The notes beneath the pieces were generated by a model that saw only the letters and a list, made by a program, of their open reading frames with translations, was not told the origin of the DNA and did no database searches. DNA of 64,000 nucleotides, taken from Patellaria atrata CBS 101060 (Eukaryota; Ascomycota; Dothideomycetes; Patellariales; Patellariaceae). The translations under genes were made by a program, and so were the position numbers. Of this stretch, positions 21,924 through 32,444 are shown in pieces (position 1 is the stretch's first letter; the number at the start of each line of letters is the position of its first letter). Where the stretch lies: the NCBI GenBank assembly GCA_010093705.1, contig MU006102.1:4123-68122 (forward strand), written 5' to 3'.

Positions 21924-23754
21924 GAATACTCATACGGGATAAGTAATGGCCGAAAGTAAACACTAGGGAGGAAGGCTCCTTTGTAATATACTACGGATGT
22001 GTATCAGTAATAGAAAGAATCTCAACTCCTAGCCTTGAAGCGAACAAATATACCGAGAGTCCAACTTATCGGAATTGTCTAGTGATGTTTCAGATGTGTT
22101 GAAAATAAGCAACTGCATCACAAATAGCGTAAGATAGAGGTATAAAATCTATTCTGGGTAGGTAAGAGCCGTCAAGATCTCCCGTCATGCCTCTCATCTT
22201 CGTCCACGGCATTGTCTCCCATGAAGGCGGCGCTTTGGTAGTGAAGACATTCACCCATTTACTCTGCACTTGCTATTTGTACACCATCCTGCCTCTATCT
22301 CTAGAAGTTAGGAGGAGGACCTGAGAGTATCACCATACACGCGTAAGTGCTCGATATAGACTCAAAAATTCGGAGAATTGGAGCCGGATAATGGGCTATT
22401 CATCTGCCGTAGGGTTAAATCTAAGCTATACCAGAAAGTTACATTCCACTTTCAAATACTTCTCGCTATTGAACCAAGACAGTACGAGAATATGAGGGTG
22501 TACTCTCCATTTGAATCTCTTTCGGCCTTCTATGGATTGGGGAGAAGGTATTTCAGGCATAACTAGTATTGAAGCGACAGAAGTGAAGGATATGAGTATC
22601 CGACGAATAACCTATTGTATGGACGCTAAGGTAGGAGTAGTAGGTTGGTTTCGACCGACAGTAAAGAATATCCACTCTAACAATAAGCATTTTGCAAGTG
22701 ATATCGTGAACTAACATTTTTCCTGTACGGAACGTGCAATAGACGAAATCGAACTATCAGAAAGCTGATAGTTAATCTAATTATTCGGTGGATCCGAGAG
22801 AGGAAGGTTGAAGCGCTTACGATCGATAAACGTTAATGGAAGCTAATTGTCTTCTCGTAAGCCTATATCTGGCCGTCAGCATAAGCTAGTTAGCTACTAC
22901 TTATGCGAGACGTTATACGCCGCTCATAGGAAATAATATTGTCCACCTTTGGGAAAAGCCACCAGGCTCTTTTCTAGGAACCTAAGCGCAGGAATTGCAT
23001 ATCGGCGGCCTGAGGAATTGACAGAAAGATCACTCAGATATAAGAAATCTTGCTAAGGATGTTCTGACGGGTGAGTGAGCAGCAATTCGGGAAATTCGGG
23101 GATTATCGGCTCTACATAGTCCCATATAGCGACAGAGGAAGCATTTTCGTTTTCCGAATCGCAGATGAGCGGATTAGCGACCCCCTAGAAAAGTCTTGAC
23201 GCGTGGGATCAAGTCAGATTTTGGTGTGCATAGCAGGGTGGTGTTAAGTAGGTAACCCTGGGAAGGGTCGCAAAACAATCCTGAATTTGCCGATACTGCA
23301 TAGTTCAAAGACGTTCAAGGAGTTGCACAGGGTTTAAGTCAGCCGGAGAGAGCAGTGTGTAGGGGCATGATTTTGAGAGATGATGAGAACAACCTCCTTG
23401 CTGTAAAAGCATCTCTAGCCTTCCCAAGTGGAACTTTCTCGTATAAGGAAGACCGAGATTTTGAAACAAGAAGTATAGAAAAGGAGTTCGCGCGCGAAAG
23501 CAACTTCACTACCGGCTCTACAGGACTTGGACCGACTTGCTAGCGCATCGGCTTCAGCGCTGAAACAAGTAAACCCCAGAGACAGCGAGTAGTAGATGTA
23601 TCATCGTCTCGGTACCAGTAATCTTTTCAAGGCTAATGGTTGAGAAACAGTTTGAAAGTATTGTTAAGTAGATTGAGCATCACTTGATCCTCTTTTTAAG
23701 AAACTCTCCCCAAGATTGTTGTGATCGACTCTGTTACGACATCAAAACTCACCT

Positions 23755-23962
23755 AATTCCAAAGAGATATTTTTCCATTGGAAGCACTATCAATGATCCT
23801 TTACCGCCTGGCAATGGATCAAGTGGAGTCCCATGATTGATCAATGCCTTCCACATATCCACATTACTGCAAGGAGTTGATGCAAACTGTAGGGCGTTCA
23901 ATCCATCAGTATTCGTTAGCCCGTGATGTGCTAAAATTGCACTACCAGGACCAGATAAACTC
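23755..23962 (-). pseudogene. Ankyrin-repeat gene fragment
   Basis: The minus strand from about 23962 reads PGSAILAHHGLTNTDGLNAL, then QFASTPCSNVDMWKALINHG and TPLDPLPGGKGS. TDGLNALQFA and the helix pair ending LINHGTPLD match the ankyrin repeat pattern. No start codon, partner repeats or flanking exons are evident, so it is probably a leftover of a larger ankyrin protein. Confidence 0.4.
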
Positions 23963-24421
23963 TTTGCACACTGACCACCGTGGAAACGTGTCTACGAAGT
24001 AAGACAACTCATGCAAGTCCGCTACTGAATATGGATTGTTCCTGTCTCAACTCTGCCATACTGGACAAGGTTAAATAGTCCATGTTTCTCTCAGTCATTC
24101 CGTCTACACACAGCTTAATAGCTCACATTATTCAAAGAACGCTATTCATCTGTCAGCAGAAATCGTGCTGTAATTCAAGTTTCAGAAAGGACATACCAAT
24201 TGTGAGATTGAGCGTAAAGCTCGAGCACTAAATGAACCAGGTTAACGGTGCATCATCGTAAGCGTACGTTTATTCTCATGTAAAGATTAGTCTCCTGGGG
24301 CTAACGACCACTAATACTGTACACGAGCGTTGCTTAATGTTCCAGCTCTATGTTTGTCGAGCGTTGAAACCGCTGTGGTTCCGAGAATGACAAAGCAGAC
24401 GGAAGCCTTCCCTCTTCCATT

Positions 24422-24700
24422 TTGAGCAACCCCATGATAAACGAGAACCTTGCCTCTCATAACTTGGTGATGAGTTGGAGTGACAAGCGTCGCAGGAATT
24501 CCAAGGGTAATGCTGTTCGCGTAGCTACTAGAAGCCTTGGAATCGATACTTTCATCAAATGGGAGAATGCTGCAATAGAGCTCTCGGACCTATCGCCTAT
24601 GGAAAGATGGGCACATCTCAAGCAGGACCATGAGAGATTGATGGCCAAATTATATTGTCGAGAACACCGTAAACTATCCCGTGTGGAATCTTACATATAA
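24422..24700 (+). CDS. Hypothetical small protein (92 aa)
   Basis: Not recognised. The frame is open for 92 codons, is rich in charged residues and Trp (MSWSDKRRRNSKG, FIKWENAAIEL, PMERWAHLKQDHERL), and is probably helical. No signal peptide or membrane segment. It ends about 160 bp before the convergent stop of the lipase-like gene. It may be a chance frame or the last exon of something longer. Confidence 0.28.
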   Translation: MSNPMINENLASHNLVMSWSDKRRRNSKGNAVRVATRSLGIDTFIKWENAAIELSDLSPMERWAHLKQDHERLMAKLYCREHRKLSRVESYI

Positions 24701-24857
24701 ATTTTTCTGATATCTACTGATAGTAGTCTCCAGTGTAACCATAACGAGACCAACCAATAATGTTATCTCCATCATCCCCAAAGTGTTTAAGGTTTACGCA
24801 TCCAACGGTCTTTATAGCGCTGGTGAAAGGTTTGCAGTGCTCGAATGTGTGAGCATG

Positions 24858-26200
24858 TCATTTGAACTTCTGTCTCATAACCTTGACGATATTGCAAACA
24901 CCTTTTAGGCGTTCTTCTCTATTTTCGCCTAAATAAAGTGCTGCAACAGGCCAAGCATGTATAGATCCTTGCTCTTCTATGACATCAACCGCTACTTCAG
25001 CTTTTTGTAGCATGTCGATGAGGTTTCGGGTTTCAGGTCCTAGAACCTCCTCAGATCCAAATAAGAAGAGCCATCCAGAAGAGGGGCTAGCAAGTCTCCA
25101 TTTCCTAAGATCTTTGCAATTACCTGGTGAAACCAGAGGGTCATCCTGCTTAACCTTTGTGCCAATATATTGTCTACCATAGCGTCGTAAACTATCAGCA
25201 TTGAGATAATCACTAGGCGTATTGCGATTTTCATCTGAGATGATAGTCACCCAAGGAGAGATCATGATCGACAAAGCGGGACAGCGGGTACGATATTCAG
25301 GATGCTCGCCAATGTAGAGTAGAAGACTTATTATCAGAGTTGCCCCTGCCGAATCACCTCCAACACATATGCGTGAAGGGTCGCCGATAATTGAAAGAAC
25401 ATGCTCGTAACCATTGAAAGCTTCTTGCACTTGTATTGGATAAGTCGCTTCCGGAACGAGCTTGTATTCTAATGCGAAGAGAGCAGGGTTGGTGTAGCCA
25501 GCATTTTGCAGGAGTGTCACCCATGCAAGCAGGAACTCAAGGTAGAAATAACTTGAACCCATAGAAAAGCCACCACCTGTAACGTTGTAGTGAGTATACA
25601 GATTGAACTTCTTAATAAGGGGAACAGACCATGACAGTAGTAGACTACGATATCCGGCATACGTGATTCATCAGTAAAGATCCATAATCCTTTGAAACAG
25701 TCCTTTTTATTGTCAGCGGAGAATATTATATATGTGAAAGTAAAAGGGAAATAAGATTGTATTTACGCTATTCAGCTCTTTCCACGCAAGAGGAGATCTC
25801 AAGTAACCATGTCTAAGCATACGAAATCTGAGAAAAGGAAGTGCCACTGCTTTAGAGAAGAATACTCTGCCAATATATGCTGGCATGAAGGCAAAAGCGT
25901 ATCGAACGCATCGAATTACAAGATCTTGGAAAGCTGTAGACCTTTGGACAAACGGAGTTTGATACGTTTTTTCAGTAAAATACCTCTCCCGCAGAAATTG
26001 ATAGGGTAATTGAAAAACTTAAAGACATTAATATCGAACAGTCCAATCCACATAGGATACCAGATTGACGCACATAAGTAAGGTAAGGCGCCTAGTACCC
26101 AGGTACTTGTCTCAAGAAGCCCAACATGAAGGAGGAGCTGCGGTGATAAAAAGATCATGAAAACTACACAATCCAGGAAGGAAATTTGACTGAGGATCAT
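24858..26200 (-). CDS. Membrane-anchored hormone-sensitive-lipase-like alpha/beta-hydrolase
   Basis: Esterase/lipase of the HSL (alpha/beta-hydrolase_3) family. Four exons (26200-26074, 26017-25767, 25702-25630, 25576-24858) join in frame to 389 residues. The N-terminus has hydrophobic segments (CVVFMIFLSPQLLLHVGLL) likely to anchor it in a membrane. The oxyanion motif HGGGF is built across the exon 3/4 junction. The nucleophile elbow is GGDSAGA, with the rest of the core in YKLVPEATYPIQVQEA and SIMISPW. Acid and His of the triad are likely in the VDVIEEQGSIHAW region. Introns of 47-64 nt have normal ends. Substrate is unknown; relatives act on acylglycerols, sterol esters or mycotoxin acetyl groups. 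The gene is complete and unusually easy to miss because exon 3 is only 73 nt. Confidence 0.9.
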
Positions 26201-26834
26201 TGTAAAAGAATATTAAATTCAAAACTGCATGCAGGTACAGTACTGTACGAGAAGAAGTAAGGTAGACTGAGCTTGTATCATAACATATATAGAGAATAGA
26301 TTTGAAAGGATTGGGATCCAACCCGATGTATGATGACAAGTCGACAACTCTAGCTGCGTCAGACTCCGTGTATGCCGTCCGGACCCTATGCAGCTTATGC
26401 TAATCGGAGAACAATTTAAAACGGCAGCATATTTATGGAGGCACGCAGCGACTGTCTTGAAGATCTTTTGTACGCATGAGGTGTCGTGGAAGGGTACTGT
26501 GCAGAAAGAACTTCGATCCGCGAATTAATTCTATCTTGTCACGTGCATCTTGACTCAGACGTGCAAATCTACCTCAGTTCTACCGTACGGAATACTCCGT
26601 ACTAAAGTTCTACTCCACGCTCGGCAAGGGCAACCTCAATAAAATCAAATACTCAACAACCTGATACCTCAGTAACCACCTTCGCTCTTAATCAGTTCAT
26701 TCCATCTTTCCACGCGCCTTTGGGTACGCGGTTTCTTCATAACTTTCTCTGTATTTCCGAAATGCCCTGAATCTCTCTCTCTCTCTCGAATCTCACGCAA
26801 GTGCTTGAATCCTTTTGGCATCCTCCCTCTTACG
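26201..26834. other. Divergent promoter region
   Basis: About 630 bp between the divergent lipase-like and RING genes, so it should hold both promoters. A short CT run (CTCTCTCTCTCTC, near 26771) lies about 60 bp before the RING start codon, as common in fungal 5' leaders. No gene seen. Confidence 0.5.
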
Positions 26835-29800
26835 ATGGATCTCGCAAGGTACGTTTTTTCGGCGTCAGTACGCTGCAGAGAACTAGTTCTGACTTTTTAC
26901 AGCTCTTTAACACAGGATGAAATTCCAATCAAGCTTCGGTGCGCAACATGTAACAAGCTTGCCGTGAACGCGGTCAAGCTTCCATGCTGTGATCAGTCTA
27001 TCTGCGAGAATTGTAAGTTTCACATTATATTCTCTCGTGCGTTTCCGAGCCTCATCAAATTTCTTACAATTCACAGGTCAAGCTATCTTGTCTGATTCGT
27101 GCCCTGTCTGTCAGCACGCCCCTGTGTCCGTCGAAGATTGCAAACCTCATAAAAACCTTCGTTTGACCGTAAGGGCATTTCTGAAGTCTGAAGAGAAAAA
27201 GAGGGGCAAGGACAAGTCAGAAACGGTCGCAGTTCGCACTCGAGCTACACCTGTGATCGAAACAACGAATGATGCCGCTGTTGAAGTTTCTCGTAATGAG
27301 GCGGCACAGAATGAAGCTGCTGCGAATGACACTGAAGCTGGTGCAAACCGTGAAGCTTCGGAGACCAATACTCCAATGACAGTGCAACCTACAAATGAGG
27401 TTAATATCCCCCCACACGTATTGACCTTTCTTGGCTAACAATTAGAAGGATGCTCCAAACGAGAACGCTAGTGCGCTCCCAGCAGACACTTCCGCAGATT
27501 CTGGAGCTGATCATACGATCAAACAATCGACAACTTCGGGAGAAGGGCAAGATGGAGTCCCGGACTCTAAAACTGAACAGCTAGGCACTCCGGTAGAAGA
27601 GGCGCAGGCTCAAAAGAATGGATGGAATATGAGCGCCGGTCAGGGCCAGATGCTCAATAACCTTGGATTTGACTCAACCCAGGCGGGGTTTTCAAATATG
27701 GATTGGAGTGGAATAAATAGCTATAATCCTATGATGCAAATGCAAAATGGTATGCCAACTGGTGGATGGAATAATTTTGCGGGGATGATGAGTAGGTGCA
27801 TGAGATTTTCGTTTTTGAGCGACCTCGACTGATCTCCTTCATAGACATGCCACAAATGGGTATGGGACAAATGAACATGCCAAACGGGATGTACGGAGGC
27901 TTCGGAGTTGGTATGGGCTTAAGTGGAATGAACAGCGTGAATGGCATGAACATGGGCATGGACTTCAGTGGAGGATATGGAGGGAACTGGAACGGACAGC
28001 AGCAGATGAATGGCGGTGACTTCAGTGGCACACATGCTGGATATTATCCCGGAAGTGGATATAATCAACAATTGCACCAGCAAGGAAATTTTCCTGCGCA
28101 TCAGATGCATCACCAGCAGTACCAGAGAAATAATTTCCAGAATCAGAACCGTTACAGTGGCCCAGGCACGTATCCTCACAAAGGGTACGGTCGTAGTTCA
28201 CAAGGAAACTCTAGCGGTCAAAGCCAATTGCAAAATCCAGGCAATTCACAGTCGCAGCCATACGATACGACAAAGCTCCAAGATCAAGGTCAGAACCAAA
28301 ACCCTGATCAAGCTGGCAAGGGTGATGAAGACGCATCCAAATCTGAAGCTGATGCGTTCTTCCACCAACTTCCAGAAGGACTACAAGAACGCGGAGCCTC
28401 ACAGCAAGCGCCTATTGAACTGTCGCGAACACTAGGAGCTGCAGACACAGTTGACCCCATTGGTGCTGGGGAGCCCAAAACGTTGGATACTTCTGCAACT
28501 GAGCTGACTCGTAATCGTGATGCTGATGTTGACACTAGTAAAGGTGAGGTAAGTACAACAACTAGTCAATCCTACAGCACGTATGATGTCAACAGGACGC
28601 AGAATATCAATGGCGAAGAGAGCCAGGAATACTCCAAGAATTGTGATACACACACTCAAAATACTACCGGACCGGCGCTGCAACCTATCGCGACCTTTGA
28701 ATCTGCTGATCCGGCATCTGAACTTAGTTATGGCGTAGTTTCCAATACCATGGGTGTCCCAATGGAGCAGATTGCTGATACGATGTCGGCTCCGGGAAAC
28801 ATTCCTTTGGGATTGGTGCAAGATTATCATGGCCGCGGTCAGGGTGGGCCGCGTGCCGGCTTCGGACGAGGTGGATTCGGCGGTCGTGGAGGCAAAGGCT
28901 ACGTTTCTGGTGGACATGACGGGGATTTCACCATTCTTACCGGAGCCGAGCCCATAGGCCAAGGGGTTGAAGGTGCGCCAACTGGACCGAAAGCAATGAG
29001 GGAAGGGCTCCCAAATACGGGGTTTAGAGGCCGTGGAGGATTTCCTCACACTGCTCGAGGCGCTCTTGCTCATACATCGGTTGGAGAAGGTGGAGAGAGA
29101 AGAGCAAACAGGTTAGTTAACAAATCTTTCATTTACAGATCCTACAACAGCATCTGATACTTATTCCTCTAGCAAATCACCTGAACGAGCCCAGTCTCGG
29201 AGTAAGTCCAGGGCACGCTCACCTCCTCGTCCCGATTCCCGGGAGCGCCACAAGAGCAATAAACGTCGCCAGCGCTCTGCCAGCGTCTCTGCTGATAATG
29301 AAACACGTGAACGTAGAAAAGAGCGCCCTCACCGTCGCTCCTCACGCAAATATGGGGACGATGAAGAAACGGACGAGAACTGGGAGAGTAAGCCACGAGA
29401 ACCACGTTCACGAGACACCTCTGTCGACGCGGGAACCCGTAACCGCCGAGAGAAAGATAAGGATAGAGACAAGCATCGGTCATCTCGCTCTCGTAGAGAT
29501 CGTAGCCGAGAGTATCGTCGACGGAGGGAACGGTCAAGATCTCCACCCGCCGAGAATGACTTCGCAGGAGAGAAGCCTAAGGCAGGTGATGGTGAGCCCT
29601 ATTCTAGTTCCTCGGGTCGTCGGAGTAAAGCTGAAAAATACCGTGAACGCGATCAAGGTCATGACTACGAACAGGACAGAAACCGAGACAAAGATTGGGT
29701 TAGAGATCGAGAGCACGAGAGTAAAGATAAAGATAGAGACCGGGAACGCAACCGCGATCGGGAGCGGGATCGGGATCGGGATCGAGATCGTGAGCGTAGA

Positions 29801-30790
29801 CATTCTCGGCGTGACCGATCTGCTACACCCGAAGCTGAGTACTCCGAGCTCGACCGGCATCGTTCCTCGCGTCATGCCCACAAGGACCGCACGCGGGAAA
29901 GGGACCATGACCGGCGGCCTTCAAACGCATCTCACGTAGATATCCCTCCTACCACTAATTCCCACGCTACCTCGTCCTTAACCCGAGATCCGAAGAAACC
30001 TCTCGTATCTCCGGCAACGGGTTCCGCGCCAGGGGAAGTCGAGTTCAAAATCCATGGCCGCTCAAAGAGCCGAAACGTCTCCCTTGCTCCTATTAGCACG
30101 ACCACGTCTGAACCTAACAAATCTAAGCCCTCTCCGGTTTCGGCAACCTCGATGCGTCCTCCAACCGGCCCCCGAGGGTCTATCTCCTACCCAATGAACC
30201 CGCCCAAAGGTCCAGCTGCAGACCGTGACCGGGATAGGGGTCGGGACAGGGACAGGGATAGGGACAGGGACAGGGACCGAGACAACCGCGACCACCGCAA
30301 GCGTTCCTCGCAAGCAGCCATCTCCCCCGTCACTCCGGCAACCCCCACGGCTCCGACAGATCCCCATACGCTCGAGCGAGAAGCCCGAAACCGAGAACGC
30401 ATGTTGAAAGAGCAGCAGCGCCGACAATCACTTCAAGGTGGTGGTTTGAGTGAAACGGGATCGAGCAAGAAGCGTACACGTGTGCAAACGTCACCCGATG
30501 CGCCATCCGTCGCTAGTGCTGCAGCAGAGAAGCAGTTTCGACCACCAACAGGCCCGTCGGCTGATCGGGAGCGTGGGGGACGACGTAGGAAGAGGCAGAA
30601 GAGCGGCAGGGGTCTTTTCGAAGGAGTGGATGGCGAAGATGGTGAGGATGAGCGTGGCGCGACTGACAGAAATAAAGGAGGCGATGGAAGCGGTAGGAGA
30701 GGCGGATGGAAGTGGGAGGAAGATGAGGAGAATGATGAGGCGAGGGCTAGGAGGGTGGAGCGAGAGAGAGAGAGAGCCCGCTGGGGCTGA
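26835..30790 (+). CDS. RBBP6/Mpe1-like RING-finger protein with an Arg-Asp repeat tail
   Basis: Six exons (26835-26848, 26903-27012, 27077-27399, 27446-27791, 27845-29111, 29173-30790) join in frame to 1225 residues. Residues about 18-58 form a RING/U-box-like finger: CATCNKLAVNAVKLPCC, ICENCQAILSDSCPVC, then NLRLTVRAFLKSEEKKR. The C-x2-C, PCC, C-x2-C, CPxC spacing and the LR-x-V helix match the RING of RBBP6/Mpe1, a ubiquitin ligase-like subunit of the mRNA 3'-end processing complex. The DWNN ubiquitin-like domain and zinc knuckle of that family are absent here. Next is a Met/Gly/Asn-rich part (MGMGQMNMPNGMYGGFGVG), an RGG-like patch (FGRGGFGGRGGKG) and a long RS/RD region (DRDRDRDRDRD). The protein ends ERERARWG. 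Nuclear RNA-linked role is inference. Confidence 0.82.
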
Positions 30791-32444
30791 AGACAAATTT
30801 CCCGGCGGCGGAGACGCGTATCTCTCTTTCTACAGCTTTTTCTTCTCCGTTTATTGTGGCTATTTCCCTAGAGACGCGCCTAGGACTTGCATACACAGGT
30901 GTTTGTATTTGTGCAATTTTATTCGAGCCGCGGGAGCATCTGGTAGGGGATCTGTTTTTGTTTCGGCGGCGGCATTATTGGGGATTTACACATCTGTTTC
31001 GTGCCCCAATTCTTTCTTGAGGGCATAGCGAGCATGTCATTTGTCTAAGGTGGGCTCTCGCACGGATGTGGCGAGTGCGTATATTGAGGGTTAGAGCAAC
31101 CTGATGACACTCGCCACTTAGATATTGTACTGTAGAACTAGGAGCTAAAATCTGAAAATCAACTTGAACATTGTACATTGTACATTGTACATTGTACATT
31201 TTACATTGTACATTTTACATTGTACATTTTTAGGCCACTACGGTATGGTATATGGTACCTTATCTTACTAAGGTATTCACAAATTAAACATTGATTCGCA
31301 GACGAGAAGGGTAAGCAAAGTTCAACGGTTTCTCAAAAGTACCTTATGGCTCAATGGAAGGGGAAAATGAATCATCATAAATGGATCGTCATGGCGTTGA
31401 TGGCTGGGCTTTTTCCCTGTTATCTTGATGGTGTTATCGAATCTTGGCTGTGGCTCAAGCTCTCCCTTGTTCCTTCCCATCTCATACTGGAACTTCCGTT
31501 TACTTTTTGATAAGGTGATGACATAACCTCTACCTTGCCTTACCGAATTATCACCTCACCACCTCTTTACCTTTCGTTATGGGGTATATTTGAACTTTCC
31601 TGAGGTGTAGCTAAGGTATCGTATGACTGTTAAGTTAATACAGTAAGGTAACTTGGAAGGTACATGAGGTTACTTTGTCAGTATTGGGTACTTCGATTCT
31701 AAGGGTAGTACTACCTTACAGTATTATAGCCACCTCCACCTCAATTCGAGCTACCTTTTATTAAGGTGTCCTCGAGATGTCATGCTAACTCACCGGAAGC
31801 TCAACGAAACGCAATCGAACCATCCATGATGCTACCCGACATCAACTCCCAGTAAGATACTTTGTACCCGAAGGTAGAGCTTCCTTGCAACACAACACCA
31901 GGAAGTTGGTAACCTGAACCCTGATTAATGTACAATATGTCTTGCTTACCTTATTGTCACACCATTTCCCCTCCCGTCCTCCTCTTTCAAGTCGCGTGCA
32001 ACATGTGAAATTCAAACTTCAAACTCTTGACAATACATGACTTTTCATACTTAGGTCTATACAATTCAACATTTACATCCAATTCCATCATCAAGTCATC
32101 TTGTGGCCAGCTACCTTGAGGTAATATAAGGTACCTAAGGTAGAGACCTTCCCAGGTTTGACCTGCGTACAATACGTCTCGACTTCCCCATCAGTACAGA
32201 TCCCATCGGGGAATCTCCGATTGTTTAGGTATGTCTACGGTGTTTCTTTCCTAATTCACCTCCTACCCGGAATTGAGACACTCACCATGTCCCTCCCGTC
32301 ACCTTCTACCTTAACTTCCTCGCCCACTCTACATCGTATCCTCCAACTACCTTACCTTACCTTCACTTCCTTTTCCCCTCTTTAAATATCTTCTCCCAAC
32401 TTCATTGCTTTGATACCTTGCCCTTTGTGCTGCATTCATACAAC
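30791..32444. other. Long 5' region rich in AAGGTA/TACCTT motifs
   Basis: About 1.65 kb upstream of the CBM48-like gene. It starts with the 3' flank of the RING gene, then a short tandem (see 31166-31230). From about 31250 to 32360 the hexamer AAGGTA or its complement TACCTT (or one-base variants) recurs many times, on both strands, for example near 31260, 31342, 31613, 31646, 31712, 31755, 31952, 32111, 32131 and 32350. No coding frame is supported. It may be a regulatory region with a multi-site transcription-factor cluster. Confidence 0.5.
31166..31230. repeat. ACATTGT(A/T) tandem repeat
   Basis: About eight copies of an 8-bp unit (ACATTGTA, with ACATTTTA variants) run head to tail in the 3' flank of the RING gene. 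Confidence 0.9.

Larger units (their letters stand above)
21924..24857. other. Gene-poor, decayed intergenic region
   Basis: About 2.9 kb with no intact recognised gene. At 22186 a frame begins MPLIFVHGIVSHEGGALVVK, reminiscent of a damaged hydrolase/lipase motif, but it ends within 50 codons. A minus-strand ankyrin-like scrap and a short plus-strand frame are listed separately. The rest is AT-rich and looks like old, eroded sequence. Confidence 0.45.

Noticed and set aside
22186-22325. Frame starting MPLIFVHGIVSHEGG as a hydrolase gene
   Set aside because: Fewer than 50 codons, no catalytic residues and no continuing exon; at most a scrap.
27729-29073. Several long minus-strand frames across the RING gene
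   Set aside because: They are shadows of repetitive coding sequence; the plus-strand exons join in frame and carry the domain.
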